A stretch of DNA of 64,000 nt from Acetobacteraceae bacterium (lineage in GTDB: Bacteria > Pseudomonadota > Alphaproteobacteria > Acetobacterales > Acetobacteraceae), in NCBI GenBank assembly GCA_003151425.1, contig PLXO01000100.1:68415-132414 (forward strand). The letters are read 5' to 3'. Of the stretch, positions 44,312 to 52,432 are shown in pieces. Numbering within the stretch: the first letter of the stretch is position 1; each line of letters starts with the position of its first letter. The position numbers and the translations under genes are program-made. The notes under the pieces were generated by a model, which was given only the letters and a program-made list of their open reading frames with translations, was not told the DNA's origin and ran no database searches.

Positions 44312-44407
44312 CCGCCCGGGGGACTGACCGCCCGGGGGACTGACCGCAAGGGGACTGGCCGCAAGGGACTGATCGCAAGGGGACTGACCACAAGGGGACT
44401 GATCGCC
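44305..44407 (+). repeat. Minisatellite, seven units of 12-16 bp
   Basis: Seven degenerate units start GGACTGA or GGACTGG (units 1-2 GGACTGACCGCCCGGG exactly; later GGACTGACCGCAAGG-type; the last truncated at 12 bases). The stop codon of the glycosyltransferase gene is the TGA of unit 1, and the last unit abuts the ATG of the OtnK gene. Each unit carries a GG(G)GAC core instead of a conventional ribosome site. The shared GGGGACTG word also appears in the 57.1 kb array. Confidence 0.9.
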
Positions 44408-45673
44408 ATGCTGTTGGGCTGCATCGCCGACGATTTCACCGGCGCCACCGACCTTGCTTCCATGCTGGTGAAACACGGCATGCGCACGGTGCAGCGCTTC
44501 GGCGTGCCGCGTGACGATGAAGCGGCGCCGGATGCCGACGCAGTCGTTGTGGCGCTGAAATCGCGCACCGCGCCGGCGCGCCAGGCGGTGGCCGAGAGCC
44601 TCGCCGCGCTGGGCTGGCTGCGCCGCGCGGGATGCCGGCAGATCTTCTTCAAATACTGCTCGACCTTCGACAGCACGGAGGCGGGCAATATCGGACCGGT
44701 GGCGGATGCTTTGCTCGCGGCGCTCGGCGCCGGCTTCGCACTGGCCTGCCCGGCGTTTCCGTTGAACGCGCGCAGCGTCTACCAAGGGTATCTGTTCGTC
44801 GGCGGCGTGCTGCTGAACGAGAGCGGCATGGAGAACCATCCGCTCACGCCGATGCGCGACGCCAACCTGGTGCGCGTGTTGTCGCGCCAGACCGAGGGCA
44901 CCGTCGGGTTGGTGCCCTATGCGGTGGTGGAGCAGGGTGCCGCGGCGATCCGCGACGCGATGACGGCTATGGCGGAACAGGGGCGGCGCTATGCGATCGT
45001 CGATGCGGTGAACGACTCGCACCTTTTGGCGATCGGTGCGGCCGCCGCGTCGCACGCGCTGATCACCGGCGGCTCCGGCGTCGCGATGGGCCTGCCGGAG
45101 AATTTCCGGCGTGCCGGTCTGTTGCCGGAGCGGACCGATCCCGGCGCGTTGCCGGCAGTGGCGGGTGCGGCGGCGGTGCTGGCCGGATCATGCTCACGCG
45201 CGACGCTGGGGCAGCTCGGCTTCGCGCGCGAGCACGTTCCGGTGTTCGAACTTGATCCGCTTGCGGTGCCCGACGCGGCGAGGCTCGCGGCCGGTGCGAT
45301 CGACTGGGCATCGGGCAGGCTTGGCGCGACACCGATCGTGATCGCCGCCTCGGCACCGCCCGACAAGGTCGCAGCGGTGCAGCAGCTTCTCGGCCGGGAT
45401 GCAGCCGGTGCGTTGATCGAGGACGCGATGGCACGCATCGCCGTGGCCCTGGTGGCAGGTGGCGTGCGACGCCTTGTGGTGGCTGGCGGCGAGACCGCGG
45501 GGGCGGTGGTGTCGCAACTCGGCGTGCGCAGCCTGCGGATCGGCGCTGAGATCGATCCAGGCGTGCCCTGGACCTATGCCGAGGGCGGCGATGCGCCACT
45601 GTTGCTCGCGCTCAAGTCGGGCAATTTTGGCGCGCGCGACTTCTTCCTTAAGGCATTCGCGGTGTTGGATTGA
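44408..45673 (+). CDS. otnK: 3-oxo-tetronate kinase (four-carbon acid sugar kinase, DUF1537)
   Basis: 421 residues. The N-terminal DUF1537 domain begins LLGCIADDFTGATDLASMLVKHGM, with the catalytic ADDxTGA signature; the C-terminal nucleotide-binding domain begins about residue 255 and includes RRLVVAGGETAGAVVSQLG and LALKSGNFGARDFFLKA. OtnK phosphorylates 3-oxo-tetronate in four-carbon acid-sugar breakdown. The neighbouring class II aldolase gene (OtnC) supports this over other DUF1537 kinases such as ErnK/DtnK. A dehydrogenase partner (OtnD/LtnD) is not next to it. The start ATG directly follows the minisatellite. Confidence 0.92.
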   Translation: MLLGCIADDFTGATDLASMLVKHGMRTVQRFGVPRDDEAAPDADAVVVALKSRTAPARQAVAESLAALGWLRRAGCRQIFFKYCSTFDSTEAGNIGPVADALLAALGAGFALACPAFPLNARSVYQGYLFVGGVLLNESGMENHPLTPMRDANLVRVLSRQTEGTVGLVPYAVVEQGAAAIRDAMTAMAEQGRRYAIVDAVNDSHLLAIGAAAASHALITGGSGVAMGLPENFRRAGLLPERTDPGALPAVAGAAAVLAGSCSRATLGQLGFAREHVPVFELDPLAVPDAARLAAGAIDWASGRLGATPIVIAASAPPDKVAAVQQLLGRDAAGALIEDAMARIAVALVAGGVRRLVVAGGETAGAVVSQLGVRSLRIGAEIDPGVPWTYAEGGDAPLLLALKSGNFGARDFFLKAFAVLD

Positions 45674-45697
45674 ACCTTGGACTTATTGGAGACACGC

Positions 45698-46330
45698 ATG
45701 ACCGAGATCGAAACGCGCCGTCTGCTGGTCGGACTGGCCGGCAGCCTTTTCACCCGCGGATATTCGGTCGGCAGCGCCGGCAACATCAGCGTGCGCATGC
45801 CGGATGGCTATCTGATCACGCCGACCAATTCCTGCCTCGGCCGGCTTGATCCAACACGGCTGTCGAAGCTCGATGTCGATTTCCGCCACGTCTCCGGCGA
45901 TCCGCCGTCGAAGGAGGTGTTCATGCATCGGGCATTCTACACCTCACGCAAGGACGTGGGAGGGGTGGTGCACCTGCACTCGACGATGGCGACCGCGGTG
46001 ACGTGCCTGCCCGATCTCGATCCGATCAACCCGATTCCGCCGCTGACGCCGTATTTCGTGATGCGTGTCGGGCGACGCCTGCCGATCGTGCCGTATTATC
46101 GGCCCGGAAATCCGCAGATGGAGGAGGCGATCCACAACGCCGCCCGCAATGCCCGCGCGGTGCTGCTGGCGAATCATGGCCCGGTGGTGTGCGGCAAGAC
46201 ATTGACCGATGCGGTCTATGCCGCGGAGGAGCTGGAAGAAGCGGCCAAGCTGTTCATCACGCTGCGCGGCGTGGAGGCGCGGCTGCTGAGCCCGGCGCAG
46301 GTGGACGATCTGGTGGCGACATTCGGCTGA
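45698..46330 (+). CDS. otnC: Class II aldolase, 3-oxo-tetronate 4-phosphate decarboxylase-like
   Basis: 210 residues from the ATG with GGAG upstream (a TTG at 45677 would add seven). The zinc site is HLHST and the later ANHGPVV histidine, with the acidic residue in SKEVFMHR; GSAGNISVRMPDGYLITPTN is the phosphate-binding loop of the AraD/FucA fold. OtnC decarboxylates the OtnK product to dihydroxyacetone phosphate. It lies 24 bases downstream of otnK. The AraD family has many functions, so the assignment depends on the otnK neighbour. Confidence 0.9.
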   Translation: MTEIETRRLLVGLAGSLFTRGYSVGSAGNISVRMPDGYLITPTNSCLGRLDPTRLSKLDVDFRHVSGDPPSKEVFMHRAFYTSRKDVGGVVHLHSTMATAVTCLPDLDPINPIPPLTPYFVMRVGRRLPIVPYYRPGNPQMEEAIHNAARNARAVLLANHGPVVCGKTLTDAVYAAEELEEAAKLFITLRGVEARLLSPAQVDDLVATFG

Positions 46331-46339
46331 GCGCGCGCC

Positions 46340-46387
46340 TACGAACGAAAGCCCGGGCGAACGAAAACCCCCGCGAACGAAACAAGA
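46340..46387 (+). repeat. Three-unit 16-bp tandem repeat after the otnC-like gene
   Basis: Units CGAACGAAAGCCCGGG, CGAACGAAAACCCCCG and CGAACGAAACAAGAGA follow the stop of the aldolase gene by nine bases. Period 16 matches the arrays at 44.3 and 57.1 kb, with a different core word. Confidence 0.8.
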
Positions 46388-46443
46388 GACACGCGGCAAT
46401 AGGGCGGCAACGTCGCGAAGAGCCATTCCGGACAACAGAATGA

Positions 46444-46472
46444 AAAAGGGCGCCTCTCGGCGCCCTTTTTCC
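46444..46472. terminator. Bidirectional rho-independent terminator
   Basis: AAAAAGGGCGCC, a TCTC loop and GGCGCCCTTTTT form a perfect 12-base stem whose lower part is A/T-rich on both sides. Read left to right it ends the otn run; read right to left it ends the histone-like gene. The T-tract is present on both strands, so it can serve either direction. Confidence 0.9.
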
Positions 46473-46506
46473 CGTGCAGGCCGAGCCGGCCCGCGTGTGC
46501 GAAGTG

Positions 46507-46812
46507 CTAGCTCATCGGGCTGGGCATCGGCTCCGACGGCGCCGAAGCAGCGGCCTTCTTGCGTCCCGCCTTCTTCTTCGGTGCGGCCTTCTTTTTCGCC
46601 GCGGCCTTCTTGTGACCGGCCTTCTTCTTCGGTGCGGCCTTCTTCACTGCCGCCGCCTTCTTCTTCGGCGCGCCTTTCTTGCCCGCCGCCTTCTTCTTCG
46701 GTCCGGCCTTCTTCGCGGCCTTCCTGCCGGCCTTCTTCTTCGGTGCGGCCTTCTTCGCCGCACGCATCGCCAACGCCTGGGCGCGCGGCTTTTCGATGTC
46801 TTCTGTGCTCAC
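46507..46812 (-). CDS. Histone H1-like Lys/Ala-rich DNA-binding protein
   Basis: 101 residues, GTG start with GAAGGAGA upstream. After a short acidic start (MSTEDIEKPRAQALAMRA) it is almost entirely repeats of AAPKKKAG, AAGKKGAPKKKA and KKAAAKKKAAPKKKAGRKKA, giving a very high net positive charge. This is the pattern of bacterial histone H1-like proteins and C-terminal histone-tail proteins that bind DNA non-specifically. It should be a nucleoid or RNA-binding protein. The repeats make slipped-strand length variation likely. It is separated by a 655-base gene-free region from the citrate synthase gene. Confidence 0.87.
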   Translation of the reverse strand: MSTEDIEKPRAQALAMRAAKKAAPKKKAGRKAAKKAGPKKKAAGKKGAPKKKAAAVKKAAPKKKAGHKKAAAKKKAAPKKKAGRKKAAASAPSEPMPSPMS

Positions 46813-47467
46813 CTGTTGAATCTCCTTCTCAAGCCATTGTTGGTGGTCGCGCGGTTAACGAGCGGCCGCCCATGCAGCCGGTCCCGCAAGGCGCCCGCCG
46901 ATCCTGCTCGGCAGTTTCGGCGGACCAAGTTCATCGGGCCGGCGATCGGATCGGCGCTGCCTCGACGTGCCGGAACTGAACTTTTTCCGGCGCGCGATAT
47001 GCATCCGACGTATCCGGCGTGGGGGTTCGCGATCCCCGCGCGCCACGGCCGCACGCATCCAGACGAACGTCGCGAGAGGTCGCGGCACGTCACACTGCGT
47101 GCCGTCAATTTCGCCAAGCTCCGCACGATAAAGTTCCCGATTGCGGGATTTGCCCCCGCTGCGGAATTCGATCGGCCTTGCTCCACCTGGACGAGGCTGC
47201 GGTCCATGGACCGTCCTTCTGTTATCCGGAGGCTTGCGCCGATTGGCTAAAGCAGCATCGCGAATCGGGCACCAGCGCACCAGAATCGCTATTCATCGCG
47301 ACGCGCTATCATGTCAACAAAAAGCGACCGTTTCGTCGCACAAAAGTTGAAAAAAATTGCGCTGCGTGATCACAAGCGCACAATGCGGACGCGAATGCCG
47401 CCGCCACGTCGATGTAGCGGCGGCTTCGAAGTCGGATCAATCCGTTATCGACGCTCCGCGATGGCGA
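46813..47467. other. 655-base region without a recognisable gene
   Basis: Only short shadow-type ORFs occur, with no family resemblance and poor ribosome sites. A GAAGGAGA site just at the left edge belongs to the histone-like gene. Around 47290-47370 the sequence becomes A/T-richer (runs of CAAAAAG and GAAAAAAATTG), unlike the rest of the window, which could mark a promoter or a small RNA, but I cannot show either. Confidence 0.5.
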
Positions 47468-48622
47468 TCAACGACGCTCCGCGATCGGGATGAACTGCAG
47501 GTTCTCCGGGCCGATGTAGTTCGCGGTGGGGCGGATCAGCTTGTTGTCGATGCGCTGCTCGATCACGTGCGCGGCCCAGCCGGAGGTGCGCGCGATCACG
47601 AACAACGGCGTGAACATCGAGGTGGGCACACCAAGCATGTGATAGCTGATCGCGCTGAACCAATCGAGGTTGGCGAACATCTTCTTGGCATCGCTCATCG
47701 TCGCTTCGATCCGGTCGGCGATGTCGAACAGCTTCATCGAGCCCGCGGACTGCGACAAACGCCGCGCCACTTCCTTGATCACTTTGTTCCGCGGATCGGC
47801 GATCGTGTAGACCGCATGGCCGAATCCGATCACCACCTCGCGATTGGCGATGCGCCGGCGGATGTCGGCCTCGGCCTCGTCGGGCGTCGCATAGCGGCTC
47901 TGGATCTCGAAAGAGACCTCGTTGGCGCCTCCATGTTTCGGGCCGCGCAGCGCGCCGATGCCCGCCGTGATGGCGGAGTACATGTCCGCCGCGGTGCCGG
48001 CGACCACGCGGCAGGTGAAGGTGGAGGCGTTGAACTCGTGCTCGGCATAGAGGATCAGACTGGTGTGCATGGCGCGCACGAACGCCTCATTCGGCGGCTT
48101 GCCGTGCAGCAGATGCAGGAAGTGCCCGCCGATCGAATCGTCGTCGGTTTCCACGTCGATCCGCTTGCCGTTGTGCGCGTAGTGGAACCAGTAGAGCAGC
48201 GCGGAGCCGAGGCATGCCATCAGCCGATCGGCGATGTCGCGCGCACCTGGCTGGTTCTGATCGTCCTTCTCGGGCAGCACGCAGCCGAGCGCGGAGACCG
48301 CGGTGCGCATCACGTCCATCGGATGCGCCGCGGCGGGCAGCGCTTCCATGCTGCGTTTCAGCGCCGCGGGTAGGCCACGCAACGCGCGCAGCTTGGATTT
48401 GTAGCCGGCGAGCTCGGCGTTGGTCGGCAGCGCGCCGTGCACGAGGAGATAGGCGATCTCCTCGAATTCGCATTGCTCGGCGACATCGAGGATGTCGTAG
48501 CCGCGGTAGTGCAGGTCGTTGCCGGTGCGTCCGACGGTGCACAGCGCGGTGTTGCCGGCGGTGACGCCGGACAGGCCGACGCCTTTCTTTGCCCGGTTGG
48601 GAATGGCGGCGGTGTCGCTCAT
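47468..48622 (-). CDS. prpC: Citrate synthase family, probably 2-methylcitrate synthase
   Basis: 384 residues. The catalytic histidines lie in [10 protein letters not shown] and [16 protein letters not shown], with the expected Asp near the C-terminal third. N-terminal [34 protein letters not shown] resembles short type II/methylcitrate synthases of about 380 residues and not the 430-residue type I GltA. The prpD gene upstream on the same strand supports PrpC, which joins propionyl-CoA and oxaloacetate. A plain citrate synthase role cannot be excluded. No prpB gene is in the window. Confidence 0.87.
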   Translation of the reverse strand: MSDTAAIPNRAKKGVGLSGVTAGNTALCTVGRTGNDLHYRGYDILDVAEQCEFEEIAYLLVHGALPTNAELAGYKSKLRALRGLPAALKRSMEALPAAAHPMDVMRTAVSALGCVLPEKDDQNQPGARDIADRLMACLGSALLYWFHYAHNGKRIDVETDDDSIGGHFLHLLHGKPPNEAFVRAMHTSLILYAEHEFNASTFTCRVVAGTAADMYSAITAGIGALRGPKHGGANEVSFEIQSRYATPDEAEADIRRRIANREVVIGFGHAVYTIADPRNKVIKEVARRLSQSAGSMKLFDIADRIEATMSDAKKMFANLDWFSAISYHMLGVPTSMFTPLFVIARTSGWAAHVIEQRIDNKLIRPTANYIGPENLQFIPIAERR

Positions 48623-48700
48623 GGGTGCGTCCCTTTCAGTGGATCGATGCGGCGTGTGGACCGGCGAACATGATCACTCGCTGTGCGCTCTCCCGCTCAC

Positions 48701-48779
48701 CGTCATGGCCGGGCTTGTCCCGGCCATCCGTCGCGGCACCGTGCTAGCGGGGATGGCCGGGACAAGCCCGGCCATGACG
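48701..48779. repeat. Large intergenic palindrome, family C copy 2
   Basis: Arms CGTCATGGCCGGGCTTG and CAAGCCCGGCCATGACG, with TCCCGGCCATCC facing GGATGGCCGGGA and a loop around CGTCGCGGCACCGTGC. The outer arms are identical to the 27.7 kb copy. It lies inside the prpD-prpC gene spacing, so it would be transcribed within the operon and may affect RNA stability between the two genes. Confidence 0.85.
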
Positions 48780-48804
48780 TGAGAGAGAGGGGCGCCAAGC
48801 GGAT

Positions 48805-50304
48805 TCAAAAAATCCCCGGCTTGCCGACGGCCAACGCCCCGGCCGGCAGCGCGATGTTCAGCAGATGCAGCTCCTCCGCCTTCAGCCGTGGCAGATTCTG
48901 CGCCACCTCCAGGAAGCGATCCGCTTCGCGCGCGGAAATGACGCCGTCGGTCAGCGTGCGGAACTTGTTGATGTAGTCCGGGCGCTTGAACGGGCTGGCG
49001 CCGAGCGGATGCGCGTTGGCCACTGCCATCTCGTCCACCAGCGTCGTGCCGTCGCTCAGCGAGATCTCCACCCGGCCGCCGAAGGCGAGCTCGTCCGGAT
49101 CGGTCGACAGGTAGCGGCGCTCCCACTCCGCATCCTCGCTCGTCTCGATCTTGTGCCACAGCCGGACCGTGTCCGCACGCGCGGCACGCTTCGGCGCGTA
49201 GCTGTCGACGTGATGCCAGCGCCCGTCCTGCAAGGCGACGGCGAAGATGTACATGATCGAGTGGTCCAGCGTCTCGCGCGATGCCTTCGGGTCCATCTTC
49301 TGTGGATCGTTCGCGCCGGTGCCGATCACCGCGTGCGTGTGGTGGCTGGTGTGGATGACGATTTTCTCCACCTGCTCAACGTCGAGAATCTTCTCACGCA
49401 TCCGGAACGCCAGATCGATCAGCGCCTGCGACTGGTATTCGGCGCTGTGTTCCTTGGTGAAGCTGCTGAGGATGGCGCGCTTCGCCTCACCCGGCGCCGG
49501 CAACGGCACCTGGTAGTGCGCGTCCTTGCCGTCCAGCACCCAGGCGATCACGCTGTCCTCGCCTTCATAGATTGGACTCGGCGCGCCCTCACCGCGCATC
49601 ACGCGATCCACCGCCTCGACCGCGAGCTTGCCGGCATGCGCGGGGGCGTAGGCCTTCCACGAGCTGATCTCACCCTTGCGTGACTGGCGCGTGGTGACGC
49701 TGACATGCACCGCCTGCTGCACGGCCTGATAGATCGTTTCCGTCGGCAGGCGCAGCAAAGTGCCGATGCCGGCGGCCTGGCCGGGGCAGAGATGGGTGAT
49801 GTGGTCGATCTTGTGCTTGTGCAGCGAGATGGCGCGAACCAGGTTTATGTGGACCTCGTAGCCGGTGGCGATGCCGTGCAACAGGTCGCGGCCGGACTTC
49901 CCCATGGTCTGCGCCACCGCGAGAATCGGCGGGATGTTGTCGCCGGGATGCGAGTAGTCGGCGGCGAGGAACGTATCGTGCATGTCGAGCTCGCGCACCG
50001 CGGCGCCATTCGCCCATGCGGCGTATTCCGGGCTGACGCGTTTGCCGGACGCGACGCCGAACACCGTCGCGCCATCCTTGCGCACGTGGCCGAGCGCCAT
50101 GCCGCGCGCGGAGACCGCCGAATGCCGGTTGATCGCCGCGATCGCCACCGCCGCGTTGTCGATGATCCGGTTCACGATCATCTCCGTCACGTCCTTGTCC
50201 ACCGCGACTTTGTCGGCAGCGACGGCGGCGATCTTCCACGCAAGCTGGTCCTCGCGCGCCAGGTTGTCCTTTGACGGGTGCACTCTCACGTCGTGCAGTA
50301 TCAT
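48805..50304 (-). CDS. prpD: 2-methylcitrate dehydratase (MmgE/PrpD family)
   Basis: 499 residues from the second ATG (50304), which is six bases from GGAGG; the first ATG at 50310 has no spacing to it. The MmgE/PrpD fold is clear in [63 protein letters not shown], and [15 protein letters not shown]. PrpD removes water from 2-methylcitrate in the propionate cycle, without an Fe-S cluster. The prpC gene lies downstream after a palindrome. It is divergent from the hydantoinase-type gene with a 142-base gap. Confidence 0.93.
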   Translation of the reverse strand: MILHDVRVHPSKDNLAREDQLAWKIAAVAADKVAVDKDVTEMIVNRIIDNAAVAIAAINRHSAVSARGMALGHVRKDGATVFGVASGKRVSPEYAAWANGAAVRELDMHDTFLAADYSHPGDNIPPILAVAQTMGKSGRDLLHGIATGYEVHINLVRAISLHKHKIDHITHLCPGQAAGIGTLLRLPTETIYQAVQQAVHVSVTTRQSRKGEISSWKAYAPAHAGKLAVEAVDRVMRGEGAPSPIYEGEDSVIAWVLDGKDAHYQVPLPAPGEAKRAILSSFTKEHSAEYQSQALIDLAFRMREKILDVEQVEKIVIHTSHHTHAVIGTGANDPQKMDPKASRETLDHSIMYIFAVALQDGRWHHVDSYAPKRAARADTVRLWHKIETSEDAEWERRYLSTDPDELAFGGRVEISLSDGTTLVDEMAVANAHPLGASPFKRPDYINKFRTLTDGVISAREADRFLEVAQNLPRLKAEELHLLNIALPAGALAVGKPGIF

Positions 50305-50452
50305 GCGCATCCTCCGGTTGGCGTCCGCGTTCGCGCGGTCTAGCGTTGTAGCGTCCCTTCGTAGGATCGCGCCGCCGTAACGGCAAGCGGGGCACGTATG
50401 AGATGATACAGGCGGCGCAGGCGCCGACGTAACCGCAGGAGTCTATATATAA

Positions 50453-51814
50453 GTGTCAGATGCATTCGACCGCGTGATCATTGGCGATCTTGTCGGCACC
50501 GACCGCGTGCTGCGCGACGGCTATGTCGCGGTGCGCGGCGAGACCATCGCGGCGATCGGCCAGGGTGCACCGCCGCCGGCAACGGAGACACTCGATCATC
50601 GTGGCAGGCTGATCCTGCCAGGTTTGGTCGATGGCCACATGCACACTTCGTCGGCGATCGGCTGGCCGGGAATCGAAGGTGCCACGCGCAGCGCGGCGGC
50701 CGGCGGCGTGACGACCTGTGTCGACATGCCGTACGACGTGCCGCATCCGGTGACCGACGGGGGAAAACTTGCCGACAAGATCGGCTGGGTGGAACGCACC
50801 GCGCATGTCGACATGGCGCTGTACGGCACCATCCTGAAGACTGGCGGCGTGGCTGCGATTCCCGAGCTCGCCGCCGGCGGCATCTCGGCGTTCAAGCTCT
50901 CCACCTATGAATATGACGCGGTGCGCTTTCCGCGCATCGATCATCCGACGATGATCGATGCGTTCGCAGCGATCGCGAAGACCGGCCTGCCCGTGGCCGT
51001 ACACAACGAGGATCAGGAACTCGTCGAGCGGCTGACCGCGGAGGCGCGCGCGGCCGGGCGCACCGAGCCGATCATGCATTGCCGCACGCGTCCGCCGCTG
51101 GCCGAGACCATGGCCGATCTAGAGATTTTCGAGATCGGCCTGCAGACCGGCGCGCATGTGCATATCGCGCACTCGTCGCTGGCGCGCGGCTTCGCACTCG
51201 CCGAGACGTTTCGCGGCATGGGCATGCAGGCGACCGGCGAGGCCTGCATCCAGTATCTGTGTATGACCGAGGACGATCTGGTTCGGCTGGGCGGACGCGG
51301 CAAATGCAACCCTCCGTTCCGCACGGCAACGGAAGTGGAACTGATGTGGGCGGCGCTGGCCGAGGATAAGATCGCCTATGTCTCGACCGATCACGCGCCG
51401 TGGCCGCTGGAGCGCAAGACGCTGCCCGACATCTTCGCCTGCGGCGCCGGGCTGGTGGGCATGCAGAGTTTTGCGCCGCTGATGTTCACGCTGCTGGATG
51501 AGCGCGGCCTGTCGCCGACACTGATGGCGACGTATTGCGCCGAGCGCTCGGCGAAGCTGCACGGGCTGTGGCCGCGCAAGGGCGCGCTGCGAATCGGCTC
51601 GGATGCCGATCTGTGCGTGCTGGAGCGTGGCGACTTCGTGTTCGATGAGGCCCGCATCGTCGATCGGCCGGAGCTGCGCTGGTCGCCCTACCATGGGCGG
51701 CGCATGCGCGCCCGAGTCGCCGCGACGGTGCAGCGTGGCCGGCTGATCTGGGACGGCACGCAGGTGCTGGCGCGTCCAGGTGACGGGCGCTTCGTCCGGC
51801 GCGAGGCACACTGA
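50453..51814 (+). CDS. Cyclic amidohydrolase (dihydropyrimidinase/hydantoinase/allantoinase family)
   Basis: 453 residues, GTG start. The binuclear metal site is built from LVDGHMHTSS (HxH), the carboxylated-lysine region ISAFKLSTYEY, VAVHNED, HIAHSS, and the Asp in YVSTDHAPW. ALRIGSDADLCVLERGD near the C-terminus closes the small beta domain. The family covers D-hydantoinase, allantoinase and dihydroorotase. The carbamoylase-type nitrilase two genes downstream favours hydantoinase, which opens 5-substituted hydantoins to N-carbamoyl amino acids. Substrate specificity cannot be read directly. A GCAGGAG site lies 12 bases upstream. Confidence 0.88.
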   Translation: MSDAFDRVIIGDLVGTDRVLRDGYVAVRGETIAAIGQGAPPPATETLDHRGRLILPGLVDGHMHTSSAIGWPGIEGATRSAAAGGVTTCVDMPYDVPHPVTDGGKLADKIGWVERTAHVDMALYGTILKTGGVAAIPELAAGGISAFKLSTYEYDAVRFPRIDHPTMIDAFAAIAKTGLPVAVHNEDQELVERLTAEARAAGRTEPIMHCRTRPPLAETMADLEIFEIGLQTGAHVHIAHSSLARGFALAETFRGMGMQATGEACIQYLCMTEDDLVRLGGRGKCNPPFRTATEVELMWAALAEDKIAYVSTDHAPWPLERKTLPDIFACGAGLVGMQSFAPLMFTLLDERGLSPTLMATYCAERSAKLHGLWPRKGALRIGSDADLCVLERGDFVFDEARIVDRPELRWSPYHGRRMRARVAATVQRGRLIWDGTQVLARPGDGRFVRREAH

Positions 51815-51844
51815 TACCGGACCACGCAATGGGGGCGTAACATT

Positions 51845-51978
51845 CTCGCCCTCCCCTTGAGGGAGGGGGTTGGGGGAGGGGTTGGTGCCAGGGTCGCTCC
51901 GAAGCTTCGTGCCACGCCGACCCCTCCCCGCAACCTTGGTCCGCTTCGCGGCCCAAGCCCTCAAGGGGAGGGGGAGAG
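51845..51978. repeat. Large intergenic palindrome, family B copy 2
   Basis: Outer arms CTCGCCCTCCCCTTGAGGG and CCCTCAAGGGGAGGGGGAGAG, with internal TTGGGGGAGGGG facing CCCCTCCCCGCAA. Related to the 14.2 kb copy. It lies between the hydantoinase-type gene and the small membrane protein gene. Confidence 0.84.
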
Positions 51979-52018
51979 TCTTCCCCGGCCATCAGGTGAA
52001 TGCGGCGCCGGTGCGAAT

Positions 52019-52432
52019 GTGAGCGATCTGCCGCCGGATCGACGGCGACGCATCGGCTGGCGCTGGCCGTCCGCCATCATCATCGTGGTCGCGGCGCTGC
52101 TGACCTGCGGCGCGATCTATTACCATCGAACCATTACGCCGCCCGACTGCACCGATCCGCGCACCCTCGCGCTGGTGCACACGAGCCTGACCGACCACTT
52201 CAAGCTGCCGGACACGACGCGACTGGAGGGTATCCGGACCGTGGCAGGAAGCTATCTCGCGTTTCGTTACGTGTGCGACGCGCAGCTAACCGGCTTCGAT
52301 CGGAAAGCGCTGCCACCTGGCACGACGGTCCCCGGCGCGGTCCGCTACGTCAGCCATTTGACGGACGGCGGACAGCGGCATGAAGTGACGGTCCGCATCG
52401 CCCCCCTCATGATCATGGAGCAAGTCTGGTGA
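52019..52432 (+). CDS. Small single-span membrane protein of unknown function
   Basis: 137 residues from a GTG. A single hydrophobic segment, WPSAIIIVVAALLTCGAIYYH (~residues 14-34), follows a basic N-terminus (DRRRRIGWR), then about 100 soluble residues with three cysteines in TCGAI, PDCTD and VCDAQ. A type II inner-membrane protein with a periplasmic domain is inferred. The stop overlaps the carbamoylase gene start by GTGA, so its expression is tied to that enzyme. I do not recognise the family. The track ORF begins inside the palindrome. Confidence 0.6.
   Translation: MSDLPPDRRRRIGWRWPSAIIIVVAALLTCGAIYYHRTITPPDCTDPRTLALVHTSLTDHFKLPDTTRLEGIRTVAGSYLAFRYVCDAQLTGFDRKALPPGTTVPGAVRYVSHLTDGGQRHEVTVRIAPLMIMEQVW

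Noticed and set aside
44305-44407. Tandem repeats as an assembly artefact
   Set aside because: Units differ from each other by several substitutions and the flanking genes are intact, which is not expected of a simple duplication error.
46440-46979. Plus-strand ORF of 179 residues rich in Ser/Pro opposite the histone-like gene
   Set aside because: It is the antisense reading of the Lys/Ala repeats and has no ribosome site or family match; the minus-strand product is far more plausible.
47141-47210. Possible tRNA-like sequence in the gene-free region
   Set aside because: TTCCCGATTGCGGGATT forms a short stem, but no cloverleaf, anticodon arm or CCA-compatible acceptor stem could be drawn.
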